Shown: in pieces, positions 46,189 through 56,029 of the stretch
Position numbering within the stretch: the stretch's first letter is position 1
Layout: every line of letters starts with the position of its first letter
From: Bradyrhizobium diazoefficiens
GTDB taxonomy: Bacteria; Pseudomonadota; Alphaproteobacteria; Rhizobiales; Xanthobacteraceae
Length of the DNA: 64,000 nt
Direction of reading: 5' to 3'
NCBI RefSeq assembly: GCF_016616885.1
Contig: NZ_CP067102.1
Location: 7,778,501-7,842,500, forward strand
The notes under the pieces: generated by a model
The model's database searches: none
The model's input: the letters and a program-made list of their open reading frames with translations, nothing else
What the model was told of the DNA's origin: nothing
Made by a program: the position numbers and the translations under genes

Positions 46189-47037
46189 CTACTTCTCCCC
46201 CGCCTTCTTCACCGCCTCCGCCATGCTCGCTTTCGCCGATCCCGGCTTCAGCGGCTGCTGCTGGCTTGCATGCGGCGCCCAGCCCGAGAGCCAGATGATG
46301 TCGAAGGTCGCGCGGATGCGGCCGTCGGCATCGGCAAAGCGCTCGGCGTAGATTTCGGCCATGCGCAGCAGCGTCGCGCGCCGGCTCGGCGCACGCCGCC
46401 GCTCGATCAGCACATTGGCCGCGCCCATGCGGCGGATATCCTGCATCAGGGCGAACGCGGTGCCATAGCGCACCACGACGCGATCGATGTCGGTGACCGG
46501 CAACGCAAAGCCTGCCCGCTGCAACAGTGCGCCGATGTCGCGTAAGTCGGCGAACGGCGCCACGCGCGGCGACACGCCGCCTTCGCATTCGGCCTCTGCC
46601 GCGGCAAAGGCCTGGCGCAGCTCGGTGAGGCTATCGCCGCCGATCATCGCGGCGAGCAGCAGCCCGTCCGGCTTCAGCGCGCCGCGAACCTGCGCGAGCA
46701 CGCCGGGAAGATCGTTGACGAATTGCAGCGCCAGCGCGGAAACGACAAGATCGAGGCTCTCCGGCGCGAACGGCAATTTCTCCGCACCCGCTGCATCGAG
46801 CGCGATCCGTTCGATGGAAGGCAGCCGCGCCCGCAGCCCCGCGAGCCCCTCACCGGGCGTCCAGAGATCGACCGGGGCGTGAAACTCGCGCATCACCGCA
46901 GCCAGCCGGTCGGACATGTCCTCGGCGACCCGATCGAGCAGGAAGGAGGCCGGCCCCTGCGCCTGCGCGCGCTGCTGCCGCGCATGCAGCAATGCGCGAT
47001 CAAACAAGGCGGGCGGGGTCTGCGGGTTCTGGGCCAT
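46189..47037 (-). CDS. SAM-dependent methyltransferase (BioC/NDUFAF5-like)
   Basis: The protein is 282 residues from the ATG at 47037 (MAQNPQTPPALFDRALLHAR). The frame is open a little upstream, but family proteins begin with FDRALL. It has a class I methyltransferase fold with an unusual, poorly glycine-rich first motif (ERIALDAAGAEKLPFAPESLDLVVSALAL). LLLAAMIGGDSLTELRQAFAAAE and a C-terminal EIYAERFADADGRIRATFDIIWLSGWAPH, as in the mitochondrial complex I assembly factor NDUFAF5, follow. The substrate is uncertain: arginine hydroxylation of complex I is the eukaryotic role, and BioC in biotin synthesis is the alternative. Confidence 0.87.
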   Translation of the reverse strand: MAQNPQTPPALFDRALLHARQQRAQAQGPASFLLDRVAEDMSDRLAAVMREFHAPVDLWTPGEGLAGLRARLPSIERIALDAAGAEKLPFAPESLDLVVSALALQFVNDLPGVLAQVRGALKPDGLLLAAMIGGDSLTELRQAFAAAEAECEGGVSPRVAPFADLRDIGALLQRAGFALPVTDIDRVVVRYGTAFALMQDIRRMGAANVLIERRRAPSRRATLLRMAEIYAERFADADGRIRATFDIIWLSGWAPHASQQQPLKPGSAKASMAEAVKKAGEK

Positions 47038-47101
47038 GCTGCTGGTTACGCCGATCACGACGGTTCTGGCAATCCGGTGCATGCGGCGCTAGCCTCCCGC
47101 C

Positions 47102-47899
47102 ATGGACGCCAACGCCGCCCCCACCCGCTCCATCGCCGCACCCTTGCGAGCCGCATGGACGGCTGGCCGCCACGCGCTGTCGCGCGCGGCGCGGCTGGCG
47201 CTCGACATTGCGCTGCCGACCTTGTGCGTGTCCTGCCGCGAGCCGGTCGATGGTGAAGGCGTGTGCGCGGCCTGCTGGTCGCGGCTGTCCTTCATCGAGC
47301 GGCCCTATTGTCCGCGGCTCGGCATTCCCTTCGTCTATGATCCCGGCCCCGATATGCTGTCGATGGAGGCGATCGCGAGTCCGCCGGCTTATCAGCGGGC
47401 ACGCGCGGCGGTGCGCTATGACGATGTCGCGCGCACGCTGGTGCATGCACTGAAATACCAGGATCGCACGGATCTGGCGCCCGCCATGGGCCGCTGGATG
47501 GCGCGCGCGGGCGGCGAGCTGCTTGCCGGCGCCGACATGCTGGTGCCGGTGCCCCTGCATTGGCGCCGGGCCTGGCGCCGCCGCTACAACCAGTCCGGCG
47601 CGCTGGCGCACATCATCGCGCGGCAGAGCGGGATCAAGGTGCGTGGCGAGGTGCTGCGCCGGGTGCGCGCCACCGAGCAGCAGATCGGCCTATCGCGGGC
47701 CCAGCGCGCCACCAATGTGCAGGGCGCATTCCAGGTATCCCCCGACCGTCAGGCCGAGATCCAGGGCCGGCGTATCATCCTTGTCGATGATGTCCTGACC
47801 TCAGGTGCGACCTTGGATGCCTGCGCACGCGCTTTGCTTCGCGCAAAGGCAGCCCAGGTCGACGTGCTGGTCTTTGCCCGGGTTGTCGAGAGCCGGTAA
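47102..47899 (+). CDS. ComF family phosphoribosyltransferase-like protein
   Basis: The 265-residue protein has an N-terminal zinc-ribbon-like Cys pair (LCVSCREPVDGEGVCAACW). The phosphoribosyltransferase fold has ADMLVPVPLHWRRAWRRRYNQSGALA and the PRPP loop IILVDDVLTSGATLDACARAL. ComF proteins help DNA uptake in competent bacteria and also occur widely elsewhere with unclear roles. It leads a ComF, GrxC, nitrilase, DUF1178 run of genes seen in many Rhizobiales. Confidence 0.93.
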   Translation: MDANAAPTRSIAAPLRAAWTAGRHALSRAARLALDIALPTLCVSCREPVDGEGVCAACWSRLSFIERPYCPRLGIPFVYDPGPDMLSMEAIASPPAYQRARAAVRYDDVARTLVHALKYQDRTDLAPAMGRWMARAGGELLAGADMLVPVPLHWRRAWRRRYNQSGALAHIIARQSGIKVRGEVLRRVRATEQQIGLSRAQRATNVQGAFQVSPDRQAEIQGRRIILVDDVLTSGATLDACARALLRAKAAQVDVLVFARVVESR

Positions 47900-47946
47900 A
47901 CTCCCATATAATTCAATAAATTCATGACATGAGAGCGCTGGACGCC

Positions 47947-48222
47947 ATGACCGCTGCTGTCGAGATCTACACCAGGCCGGGATGCGGCTATTGTTCCGCG
48001 GCCAGGTCGCTTCTGAACCGCAAGAAGGCGACCTTCGCGGAATTCGACGTCGCCAAGAACCCGTCCTGGCGCGAGGAGATGTACGACCGCGCCGGCGAAG
48101 GCTCGACCTTCCCGCAGATCTGGATCGGCGGAACCCATATTGGCGGCTGCGACGACCTCTACGCGCTCGATCGCGAAGGCAAGCTCGACGGCCTGCTCGA
48201 AAGCATCAAGGCGGTCTCATGA
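47947..48222 (+). CDS. grxC: Glutaredoxin 3
   Basis: The protein is 91 residues from the ATG at 47947 (MTAAVEIYTRPGCGYCSAAR); a start at 47929 is possible. The dithiol active site is CGYC rather than the common CPYC. It has the glutathione-binding TFPQIWIGGTHIGGCDDLYAL. It reduces disulfides and glutathionylated proteins with glutathione. The stop codon overlaps the ATG of the downstream amidase gene (ATGA), so translation is coupled. Confidence 0.95.
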   Translation: MTAAVEIYTRPGCGYCSAARSLLNRKKATFAEFDVAKNPSWREEMYDRAGEGSTFPQIWIGGTHIGGCDDLYALDREGKLDGLLESIKAVS

Positions 48223-49097
48223 GCGACAACAGGACCTTCACTGCCGCCATGGTGCAGATGCGCACCGGGCTGGTGCCCGAGCCGAGCCTCGCACAGGCAA
48301 CAAAACTGATCCGGCAGGCCGCGGCCAGCGGCGCCGACTACGCGCAGACGCCCGAAGTCAGCAACATGATGCAGGTGAACCGCAAGGCGCTGTTCGAGCA
48401 TCTCCAGAGCGAAGAGAACGACGCCTCGCTGAAGGCGTATCGCGCGCTCGCGGCCGAGCTGAAGATCCACATCCATGTCGGCTCGCTGGCGCTGCGCTTC
48501 TCGCCGGAGAAGGCGGTCAACCGCTCCTTCCTGATCGGGCCCGAGGGCAATGTGCTCGCGAGCTACGACAAGATTCACATGTTCGACATCGAGCTGCCGG
48601 ACGGCGAGAGCTATCGCGAATCCGCCAACTACCAGCCGGGCGAGACCGCCGTGATCTCCGACCTGCCCTGGGGCCGCGTCGGGCTGACGATCTGCTACGA
48701 CGTGCGCTTCCCCGCGCTCTACCGCGCACTGGCCGAGAGCGGCGCCTCGTTCATCACCGTGCCCTCGGCCTTCACCCGCAAGACCGGCGAGGCGCATTGG
48801 CACATCCTGCTGCGGTCGCGCGCGATCGAGACCGGCTGCTTCATCTTCGCGGCTGCCCAGGCAGGCATCCACGAGAACAAGCGCGAGACCTATGGCCACT
48901 CGCTGATCATCGATCCCTGGGGCGAGATCCTCGCCGAGGGCGATGTCGAGCCCGGCATCATCATGGCCACGATCGATCCGGCCAAGGTCGAGACCGCGCG
49001 CCGCGCGATCCCCTCGCTCCAGCACGGCCGCCGCTTCGGCGTCTCCGATCCCAAGGCCGGGCCGGATCATCTGCATCTGGTGCGGGGATCGGCATGA
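48219..49097 (+). CDS. Carbon-nitrogen hydrolase (Nit1/deaminated-glutathione amidase type)
   Basis: The protein is 292 residues from the ATG at 48219. The nitrilase-fold catalytic residues are Glu in [11 protein letters not shown], Lys in [19 protein letters not shown], and Cys in [44 protein letters not shown] is the Nit1 pattern. Such enzymes repair deaminated glutathione by removing the alpha-ketoglutaramate-like amide. The coupling to glutaredoxin supports a glutathione role. It overlaps both neighbours by 4 bases. Confidence 0.93.
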   Translation: MSDNRTFTAAMVQMRTGLVPEPSLAQATKLIRQAAASGADYAQTPEVSNMMQVNRKALFEHLQSEENDASLKAYRALAAELKIHIHVGSLALRFSPEKAVNRSFLIGPEGNVLASYDKIHMFDIELPDGESYRESANYQPGETAVISDLPWGRVGLTICYDVRFPALYRALAESGASFITVPSAFTRKTGEAHWHILLRSRAIETGCFIFAAAQAGIHENKRETYGHSLIIDPWGEILAEGDVEPGIIMATIDPAKVETARRAIPSLQHGRRFGVSDPKAGPDHLHLVRGSA

Positions 49098-49576
49098 TCC
49101 GCTACGCGCTCCATTGCGACCGCGACCACCAATTCGAGAGCTGGTTCCAGAGTTCGTCGGCTTACGATTCGCAGGTGAAGCGCAAGCTCGTGACCTGCCC
49201 GATCTGCGGCTCCACCAAGATCGACAAGGCGATCATGGCGCCGCGCATCGTCGGCAAAAAGGGGCGTGGACCCGCAACACCGCCGCCGGAGCCGGCAACG
49301 ACCACCGCGCCCGAGGCTGCGCCGTCCGGATCGACCTCGCTGATGATGGCGCAGGAGCGTGAGCTCCGCGCCAAGCTGAAGGAACTGCGGGATCACATCG
49401 TGAAGAACGCCGACAATGTCGGCGAGCGCTTTGCGAACGAAGCCCGTGCAATGCATTACGGCGACAAGGAGCACCGCCCGATCTACGGCGAGGCCTCGCC
49501 CGACGAGGCCAAGTCGCTGATCGACGAGGGTATCGAAGTGTCGCCGCTGCCGACATTGCCGGAAGACCGGAACTAG
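49094..49576 (+). CDS. DUF1178 family protein
   Basis: The protein is 160 residues from the ATG at 49094, overlapping the previous stop. It starts [21 protein letters not shown] and has a CPICGSTKIDKAIMAPRI zinc-ribbon half. A Pro/Ala/Thr-rich spacer follows. The conserved REELKELRDHIVKNADNVG-like helix precedes FANEARAMHYGDKEHRPIYGEAS. It is a conserved alphaproteobacterial family of unknown function. It converges on the permease gene with a 4-base overlap. Confidence 0.92.
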   Translation: MIRYALHCDRDHQFESWFQSSSAYDSQVKRKLVTCPICGSTKIDKAIMAPRIVGKKGRGPATPPPEPATTTAPEAAPSGSTSLMMAQERELRAKLKELRDHIVKNADNVGERFANEARAMHYGDKEHRPIYGEASPDEAKSLIDEGIEVSPLPTLPEDRN

Positions 49577-50472
49577 GCCCCCACCAGCACCGCAACGCCG
49601 AAAATGATCAGCGCGATGCCGGCAAGCTCGCGCGGCGCGATCGGCTGCTTGAACGAGTAGTACGCCACTGCTTGCGCGAACAGCACCTCGATCAGCGCGA
49701 GCGTGCGGACATTAGCGGCGGCCGTCAGCGCGAAGGCCAGGAACCAGAATTGCGACGAGAAGGCGCCCATGAAGCCGGCAAACAGCGACGGCTTCCACAG
49801 GCCGAGGATCGCCTGGAGCACCTTCGGCGCGCGCCAGAGCAGATAGATCGTCAGAATCGCCGTCTGCGCGAGCAGGCCCAGCACCAGCGTGAACGAGGCC
49901 GCCGTCACAAAGGACACGCCGGGCACGGTGATGATGGCGCCGCGGAAGCCGACCGCGGACAGGGCGAACGCCGCGGCCGCCACGAGTCCCAGGATGGTCG
50001 GCTTCAATTCCGCAAAACTCTTCTCGCCGCCGGGCCGCAGCGCGGTGATGACGACGCCGACGGTCGCGACCACGATGGCCAGCACCTTGAGCCAGGTGAG
50101 GTGATCGCCGAGGAAGACGAAGCCGAAAATCGCGGTCTGGATCGCCTCGGTCTTGAGATAGGCGGTCGTCACCACAAAGGAGCGGTCGTTCATCGCGAGC
50201 AACATGAGGCCCGTCCCGACAATCTGGCTGAGTGCCCCGAGCAGCAGCCACGGCCAGAACACCGTCGGCGGCATGTCGAGATGGTCGCCGGTCGCGACCA
50301 GCACAACGGCTAAAAACAGCAGCGAGAACGGGAAGCCGAACAGGAAGCGGATATTGGTCGCGCCCCAGGTCCCCAGCGGCTTCGTGAGCGACCGTTGCAT
50401 CGCATTGCGCGCGACCTGGCCGAGCGCAGCAATGACGGTGAAGGGAATCCAGAGGCTGGTGATGGTGAGCAT
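49573..50472 (-). CDS. EamA/DMT family transporter
   Basis: The 299-residue protein has about ten hydrophobic segments in two repeated halves, with the second half reading FALTAAANVRTLALIEVLFAQAVAYYSFKQPI and ending RELAGIALIIFGVAVLVGA. It belongs to the drug/metabolite transporter superfamily of inner-membrane permeases. The substrate cannot be told from sequence or context. Confidence 0.9.
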   Translation of the reverse strand: MLTITSLWIPFTVIAALGQVARNAMQRSLTKPLGTWGATNIRFLFGFPFSLLFLAVVLVATGDHLDMPPTVFWPWLLLGALSQIVGTGLMLLAMNDRSFVVTTAYLKTEAIQTAIFGFVFLGDHLTWLKVLAIVVATVGVVITALRPGGEKSFAELKPTILGLVAAAAFALSAVGFRGAIITVPGVSFVTAASFTLVLGLLAQTAILTIYLLWRAPKVLQAILGLWKPSLFAGFMGAFSSQFWFLAFALTAAANVRTLALIEVLFAQAVAYYSFKQPIAPRELAGIALIIFGVAVLVGA

Positions 50473-50573
50473 GGGTGGGGGCTACTACAGAAGTGTCGAT
50501 GCAAACTGCCGATGGCGTGGCGGCAGGTCAATCATGCTCACGTCATAGGAGCGATGCTCCCGCAACAAACTCC

Positions 50574-50712
50574 GCCGTCGTCCTGGACAAGCGAAGCGCA
50601 GATCCAGGACCCATTACCCCAGGGAGCAGTATTGCGTAGGCTCATGGTTGCGAGCTTCGCGCTTCAACTTCTCTCTGAGGTAATGGGTCCTGGCTTTTCG
50701 CCAGGACGACGC
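50574..50712. repeat. Dispersed palindromic repeat
   Basis: GCCGTCGTCCTGGACAAGCG at the left mirrors TTCGCCAGGACGACGCC at the right, with inner ATCCAGGACCCATTACCCC and GTAATGGGTCCTGG arms. It fills most of the gap between the DMT permease and ubiG genes. Confidence 0.75.
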
Positions 50713-50753
50713 CTTTGGTGGTGAAGCGGCGGAGCCCTGCAGGCCGCAGGCCC

Positions 50754-51527
50754 TCACACCATCCCTTCCGCCACCACCATGTAGTTCACGTCCATATCCG
50801 ACGAGAGCATCCATTTGTCGGCGAAGGGGGAGTAGACGACGCCGGTCTGCTCGGTGATGACGAGGCGGCTGTCGAGGAGATATTTCGTCAGCTCGTCGGG
50901 GGTCACGAACTTGTTCCACTCATGAGTGCCGCGCGGCAGCCAGCGCAGGACGTATTCGGCGCCGACGATGGCGAGCGCAAAGCTTTTCCAATTGCGGTTG
51001 AGGGTGGACACGACCATCAGGCCGTTGGGCTTCAGCATCGAGGCGCAGCGCTTGAGGAAGACGCCGACGTCGACGACGTGCTCGATCACCTCCATCGCCA
51101 GCACGATGTCGAAGCGCTCGCGCGGGTCGATCTCCTCCACCGTGGTGCAGCGATAGTCGATCGACAGATGGCTCTTGCCGGCATGCAGCTTCGCCGCGGC
51201 GATGTTGCTGGCCGACGGATCGACGCCGATGACCTGTGCGCCCAGCCGCGACAGCGGCTCGCACAGCAGGCCGGCACCGCAGCCGATGTCGAGCACGCGC
51301 AGGCCGCCGAGGCAATTGAGGCTGCGCACATTGCGCTCGAACTTGCGGCAGGCGGCGTCGCGGATATAGCCGAGCCGCAGCGGATTGATCCGGTGCAGCG
51401 GCGCCATCCTGCCCTTGGGATCCCACCACTCGGCCGAGAGCTTTGAGAATTTGGCGATCTCGGCGGCGTCGACGGTCGAGCCCGGCGGGGGGCTTACTGA
51501 TGCGGAAGTATCTTGCTGCATGCTCAT
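50754..51527 (-). CDS. ubiG: 3-demethylubiquinol/2-polyprenyl-6-hydroxyphenol O-methyltransferase
   Basis: The 257-residue protein has KFSKLSAEWWDPKGRMAPLHRINPLR, the SAM site LRVLDIGCGAGLLCEPLSRLG, VDPSASNI and FLKRCASMLKPNGLMVVSTLNRN. The end matches UbiG with PRGTHEWNKFVTPDELTKYL. It carries out both O-methylations in ubiquinone biosynthesis at the inner membrane face. It lies downstream of the PH-domain gene on the same strand by 14 bases. Confidence 0.97.
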   Translation of the reverse strand: MSMQQDTSASVSPPPGSTVDAAEIAKFSKLSAEWWDPKGRMAPLHRINPLRLGYIRDAACRKFERNVRSLNCLGGLRVLDIGCGAGLLCEPLSRLGAQVIGVDPSASNIAAAKLHAGKSHLSIDYRCTTVEEIDPRERFDIVLAMEVIEHVVDVGVFLKRCASMLKPNGLMVVSTLNRNWKSFALAIVGAEYVLRWLPRGTHEWNKFVTPDELTKYLLDSRLVITEQTGVVYSPFADKWMLSSDMDVNYMVVAEGMV

Positions 51528-51541
51528 GGTGACGCGCGGTC

Positions 51542-52009
51542 CTACCGCGTGGTGATCGAACTACGGAAGGCCAGCGGCGAGGCGATGGTCTTGATCGTCT
51601 CGATCCCCTCGCCGACGCCGCGAATGGTCACGTCGCCGTAGTTGAGAATTCGTCCAAGAATCGTCTGATCGACGTCGACACTCTCGACCTTGTCCAGCGC
51701 CATTTCAAACGTGCGGCGCTTGATGAAGCCGGTCTTGTGGACAACCCGGAGGTTGGTGACGTCGGTCTCGGTGGTGAAGCGATGGAACCAGCCCTTCACG
51801 GTCCAGAACATGGCGGCCAGCGCCACCAGGCCGGAGCCGAACAGGCAGATGATCATCACGCTGTAGATGTCGCTCTGGCGAGAAAGGACAAATAAGGCCA
51901 CGGCCACGATCCAGGCCAGAATCGCCGGCAAATAGAAGATCCAGTGCGCATTGGTCGAATACAGCACCCGCTCGCCCGGTTGCAGGATCTCGTCAATATA
52001 GCGCGCCAT
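51542..52009 (-). CDS. PH domain-containing membrane protein
   Basis: The protein is 155 residues from the ATG at 52009 (MARYIDEILQPGERVLYST). The frame continues upstream without support. Two membrane segments (about 25-45 and 50-72) are followed by a bacterial PH domain: RFTTETDVTNLRVVHKTGFIKRRTFEMAL, KVESVDVDQTILGRILNYGDVTIRG. It resembles YdbS/YdbT-type proteins of unknown function. It lies between ubiG and the divergent lysC. Confidence 0.9.
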   Translation of the reverse strand: MARYIDEILQPGERVLYSTNAHWIFYLPAILAWIVAVALFVLSRQSDIYSVMIICLFGSGLVALAAMFWTVKGWFHRFTTETDVTNLRVVHKTGFIKRRTFEMALDKVESVDVDQTILGRILNYGDVTIRGVGEGIETIKTIASPLAFRSSITTR

Positions 52010-52160
52010 AACCTCGATTAACCCATTGCCCGGATTGGACCCCGCAGGAACCCGCTTGCCCCCGGCCCCGCCCCTCTGTATACGCGCGGTCGGAATCCGC
52101 GAGGCGTCCGTCCAGCGCGGGTCACCATACTGATCCTTATGAAGGAATGCACGCGTCGTC

Positions 52161-53417
52161 ATGAGCCGCCTCGTGATGAAATTCGGCGGCACGTCCGTCG
52201 CCAACATCGAACGTATCCGCAACGTCGCACGCCATGTGAAGCGTGAGGTCGACGCCGGCCACGAGGTGGCCGTGGTCGTCTCCGCGATGTCCGGCAAGAC
52301 CAACGAGCTGGTGGCCTGGTGCACCGAGGCCTCGCCGATGCACGACGCGCGCGAATATGACGCCGTCGTCGCCTCCGGCGAACAGGTGACCTCGGGCCTG
52401 CTGGCCATCGTGCTCCAGGGCATGGGTATCCAGGCCCGCTCCTGGCAGGGCTGGCAGATCCCGATCAAGACCAGCGACGCCCATGCCTCGGCCCGGATCG
52501 AGGACATCGACGGCAGCGAGATCATCATTCGTTTCAGGGATCGCAAGGAGGTCGCGGTCATCGCCGGCTTCCAGGGCATCGATCCCAAGACCAACCGGAT
52601 CACCACGCTCGGCCGCGGCGGCTCCGACACCTCGGCCGTGGCGATCGCGGCCGCCGTCAAGGCCGACCGCTGCGACATCTACACCGACGTCGACGGCGTC
52701 TACACCACCGACCCGCGAATCGTGCCGAAGGCCAAAAGGCTCGACAAGATCGCGTTCGAGGACATGCTGGAACTGGCCTCCCAGGGCGCGAAAGTGCTCC
52801 AGGTGCGCTCGGTGGAACTCGGCATGGTCCACAACATGCCGATCTTCGTCCGCTCGAGCTTCGACAAGCCCGAGGATATCGACCCGCATGCCAACCAGCC
52901 GCCCGGCACGCTGATCTGCAGCGAGGAGGAGATCATGGAAAGCCACGTCGTCACCGGCATCGCCTTTTCAAAGGACGAGGCCCAGATCTCGGTGCGCCAG
53001 ATCGAGGACAAGCCCGGCGTGGCCGCGTCGATCTTCGGCCCGCTCGCGGAAGCCAATATCAACGTCGACATGATCGTTCAGAACGTGTCCGAGGACGGCA
53101 AGACCACCGACCTCACCTTTACGGTGCCGGCGGCCGACTACAACCGCGCCAAGGACACGATTACCGCCGCCAAGGCCACGATCGGCTATATCAGGCTTGA
53201 TACCGCGACCGACGTCGCCAAGATCTCGGTGATCGGCAGCGGCATGCGCAGCCATGCCGGCGTCGCCGCCCAGGCGTTTTCGGCCCTCGCCGGACGGAAC
53301 ATCAACATCCGGGCCATTACAACCTCCGAGATCAAATTCTCGGTTCTGATCGACGCCGCCTATACCGAGCTTGCGGTGCGCACCCTGCACACGCTCTACG
53401 GCCTCGATCAGACTTAG
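52161..53417 (+). CDS. lysC: Aspartate kinase
   Basis: The 418-residue protein has the N-terminal kinase motif LVMKFGGTSVANIERI, VSAMSGKTNELVAW, TLGRGGSDTSAVAIAAAVKADRCDIYTDVDGVYTTDPRIV and two C-terminal ACT domains (about 265-410) for feedback by lysine and threonine. It phosphorylates aspartate, the first step towards Lys, Met, Thr and Ile. A long hairpin pair follows the stop. Length and architecture are standard. Confidence 0.98.
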   Translation: MSRLVMKFGGTSVANIERIRNVARHVKREVDAGHEVAVVVSAMSGKTNELVAWCTEASPMHDAREYDAVVASGEQVTSGLLAIVLQGMGIQARSWQGWQIPIKTSDAHASARIEDIDGSEIIIRFRDRKEVAVIAGFQGIDPKTNRITTLGRGGSDTSAVAIAAAVKADRCDIYTDVDGVYTTDPRIVPKAKRLDKIAFEDMLELASQGAKVLQVRSVELGMVHNMPIFVRSSFDKPEDIDPHANQPPGTLICSEEEIMESHVVTGIAFSKDEAQISVRQIEDKPGVAASIFGPLAEANINVDMIVQNVSEDGKTTDLTFTVPAADYNRAKDTITAAKATIGYIRLDTATDVAKISVIGSGMRSHAGVAAQAFSALAGRNINIRAITTSEIKFSVLIDAAYTELAVRTLHTLYGLDQT

Positions 53418-53442
53418 ACTAATTTTCTCTTAGCGGTTGCAG

Positions 53443-53497
53443 CAAACGCGAAGGTGTACACACCTTCGCGTTTGGCAGGCGTTTTGCTTGGCAAAAC
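53443..53497. terminator. Tandem hairpins after lysC
   Basis: CAAACGCGAAGGTG (53443-53456), loop TACA, then CACCTTCGCGTTTG (53461-53474) form a perfect 14-bp stem. A second hairpin GTTTTGC-TTG-GCAAAAC lies at 53481-53497. There is no long U-tract after the first, so termination may be imperfect. The following stretch up to the ptsP start (53704) shows no gene. Confidence 0.65.
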
Positions 53498-53703
53498 AAG
53501 CCTCAATTCGCTATACGGCGAACAGGGTGGGCTGCCGCAGACTGTGTCCCAGTTCAGGCTGCTGATTCGGTGCAAGCGCAAAATCTTGAGCAGATTTGAG
53601 TTTGCGCCTGGGCCGGACAGACAATTTGATTGTTTTTCTGGAATTTTGGGCCAGCCGCCGGCCAATATCGCCGGGCCGGGCAGACGGAGGAGATTGACGG
53701 TTC

Positions 53704-55971
53704 ATGCGGAGCGCGTCGGGAGGTCCCCGCGTCTTGTTGAGACGGCTCCGCGAAACCATGGCGGAGCAGGTCTCGGCCCAGGAGCGGCTGGACAAGATCG
53801 TGGTGCTGATCGCCGCCAACATGGTGGCCGAGGTGTGCTCGGTCTATGTGCTGCGCATCGACAACACCCTCGAGCTCTACGCCACCGAAGGCCTCAACCG
53901 CGAGGCCGTGCACCATACCGTGCTGAGTGCCCATGAGGGCCTGGTCGGCCTCGTCGCCAGCGAGGCGACGCCGCTCAATCTGAACGACGCCCAAAGCCAT
54001 CCGGCCTTCTCGTTCCGCCCCGAAACCGGCGAAGAGATTTACCACTCGTTCCTCGGTGTGCCGATCCTGCGCGCCGGCAATACGCTCGGCGTGCTGGTGG
54101 TGCAGAATCGCGCCAAGCGCACCTATGTCGAGGAAGAGCTCGAAGCGCTGCAAACCACCGCCATGGTGCTGGCGGAGCTGATCGCCTCGGGCGAATTGTC
54201 CGCGCTCGCCCAACCCGGCGCCGAGCCCGCAGCGCGCCATTCCACCCAGAAGGCCGGCGCGATCCTCTCGGAAGGCATCGCGCTCGGCCATGTCGTGCTG
54301 CACGAGCCGCGCGTCGTCATCAAGGACTACATCGCCGAGGATCTGCCGAAGGAGATCAAGCGGCTCGACACCGCGCTCGCCAAGCTGCGCTCGGATCTCG
54401 ACCGCATGCTGGAGCGTGGCGATGTCGCCGAGGGCGGCGAGCATCGCGACGTGCTCGAAGCCTACCGCATGTTCGCCAACGACCAGGGCTGGTCGCACAA
54501 GCTGCACGAGGCGGTCGCCACCGGCCTCACCGCGGAAGCCGCGGTCGAGCGCGTCCAATCCGACACCCGCGCCCGCATGCTGCGCGTGACCGATCCTTAC
54601 TTGCGCGACCGGCTGCACGATCTCGAGGATCTCGGCTATCGCCTGATGCGGCAGCTGGTCGGCCAGGACCATGCGCCCTCACGTGAGCAGATGCCCGACA
54701 ACGCCATCGTCATCGCACGCGCGATGGGACCGGCGGCGCTGCTCGACTATGACCGCAAGCGCCTGCGCGGCATCGTGCTGGAGGAAGGCACCGCCAACTC
54801 CCACGTTTCGATCGTGGCGCGCGCGCTCGGCATTCCCGCCGTCGGCGAGGTCCCGAACGCGCCCGGCATCGCCGACCCCGGCGACGCCATCATCGTCGAC
54901 GGCACCTCGGGCGCGATCTATGTGCGGCCCTCGCAGGAAGTCGAGGCCGCCTACGCCGAGCGCGTGCGCTTCCGTGCCCGCCGCCAGGCGCAATATCTGG
55001 CGCTGCGTGACCGGCCCTGCGTTACCAAGGACGGCCAGAAGGTCGAGCTCCTGATCAACGCGGGCCTTGCGATCGATCTGCCGCATATCGAAGACACCGG
55101 CAGCGCCGGCATCGGGCTGTTCCGCACCGAGTTGCAATTCATGGTCGGCCAGAGCCTGCCGCGCACCAGCGACCAGCTCGCGCTCTACCGCGCCGTGCTG
55201 GATGCCGCAGGCACCAAGCCCGTCACCTTCCGCACCCTCGACATCGGCGGCGACAAGGCGCTGCCCTATATGGAGACGGTGATCGAGGAGAATCCTGCGC
55301 TCGGCTGGCGCGCGATCCGGCTCGGACTCGACCGTCCCGGCCTGTTGCGTGGCCAGATCCGCGCGTTGCTGCGCGCCGGCGGCGGCCGCGCGCTGCGTAT
55401 CATGTTCCCGATGATCTCGGAGGTCGCCGAGTTCGATTCGGCAAAGGCATTGGTCGAGCGCGAGCTGACTTATCTGCGCCAGCACGGCCACACGCTGCCG
55501 GAGCGCATCGACATCGGCACCATGGTCGAGGTGCCGGCGCTGCTCTACCAGCTTGACGAACTACTGAAGAAGGTCGACTTCATCTCGGTCGGCTCCAACG
55601 ATCTGTTCCAGTTCCTGTTCGCGGTCGACCGTGGCAATCCCAAGGTCTCCGAACGCTTCGACACCATGTCGACGCCGATCCTGCGCGCGCTGCGCGACGT
55701 GGCGCGCAAGTCCCTGGCGGCGCAGAAGTCGCTGTCGCTTTGCGGCGAGATGGCCTCGAAGCCGATCGGCGCGCTGGCGTTGATCGCGATGGGCTACCGT
55801 TCGTTGTCGCTGTCGGCGACCGCGCTCGGCCCGGTCAAGGCGATGGTGATCGACCTCGACGCCAAGAAGGCCGAAGCGATGCTTGGGCCGCTGCTGGATG
55901 CGCCTGCGGGGAGCGTCTCGATCCGGCAGAAGCTGACGGAATTTGCCGAGACCGAAGGCCTGGCGTTGTAG
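53704..55971 (+). CDS. ptsP: Phosphoenolpyruvate-protein phosphotransferase, nitrogen PTS enzyme I
   Basis: The 755-residue protein has an N-terminal GAF domain (about 20-160), the mark of the nitrogen-related PTS. An HPr-binding helical region follows, then the phosphohistidine domain with [17 protein letters not shown]. The C-terminal PEP-binding TIM barrel has [13 protein letters not shown] ([14 protein letters not shown]), [24 protein letters not shown] and [17 protein letters not shown]. It takes phosphate from PEP and passes it to NPr, a signal for nitrogen, potassium and carbon status. It is followed by prfA in the same direction. Confidence 0.97.
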   Translation: MRSASGGPRVLLRRLRETMAEQVSAQERLDKIVVLIAANMVAEVCSVYVLRIDNTLELYATEGLNREAVHHTVLSAHEGLVGLVASEATPLNLNDAQSHPAFSFRPETGEEIYHSFLGVPILRAGNTLGVLVVQNRAKRTYVEEELEALQTTAMVLAELIASGELSALAQPGAEPAARHSTQKAGAILSEGIALGHVVLHEPRVVIKDYIAEDLPKEIKRLDTALAKLRSDLDRMLERGDVAEGGEHRDVLEAYRMFANDQGWSHKLHEAVATGLTAEAAVERVQSDTRARMLRVTDPYLRDRLHDLEDLGYRLMRQLVGQDHAPSREQMPDNAIVIARAMGPAALLDYDRKRLRGIVLEEGTANSHVSIVARALGIPAVGEVPNAPGIADPGDAIIVDGTSGAIYVRPSQEVEAAYAERVRFRARRQAQYLALRDRPCVTKDGQKVELLINAGLAIDLPHIEDTGSAGIGLFRTELQFMVGQSLPRTSDQLALYRAVLDAAGTKPVTFRTLDIGGDKALPYMETVIEENPALGWRAIRLGLDRPGLLRGQIRALLRAGGGRALRIMFPMISEVAEFDSAKALVERELTYLRQHGHTLPERIDIGTMVEVPALLYQLDELLKKVDFISVGSNDLFQFLFAVDRGNPKVSERFDTMSTPILRALRDVARKSLAAQKSLSLCGEMASKPIGALALIAMGYRSLSLSATALGPVKAMVIDLDAKKAEAMLGPLLDAPAGSVSIRQKLTEFAETEGLAL

Positions 55972-56029
55972 CGGGCCTGCCGTCCGTCTTCGCCGCCTCG
56001 CCTCCCTCCACTTTTTTGAGACCAAACCG

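Noticed and set aside
44465..46588. 707-codon minus-strand open frame over argJ and mutT
   Set aside because: It spans two well-supported genes and the intergenic repeat; its composition is typical of an antisense shadow.
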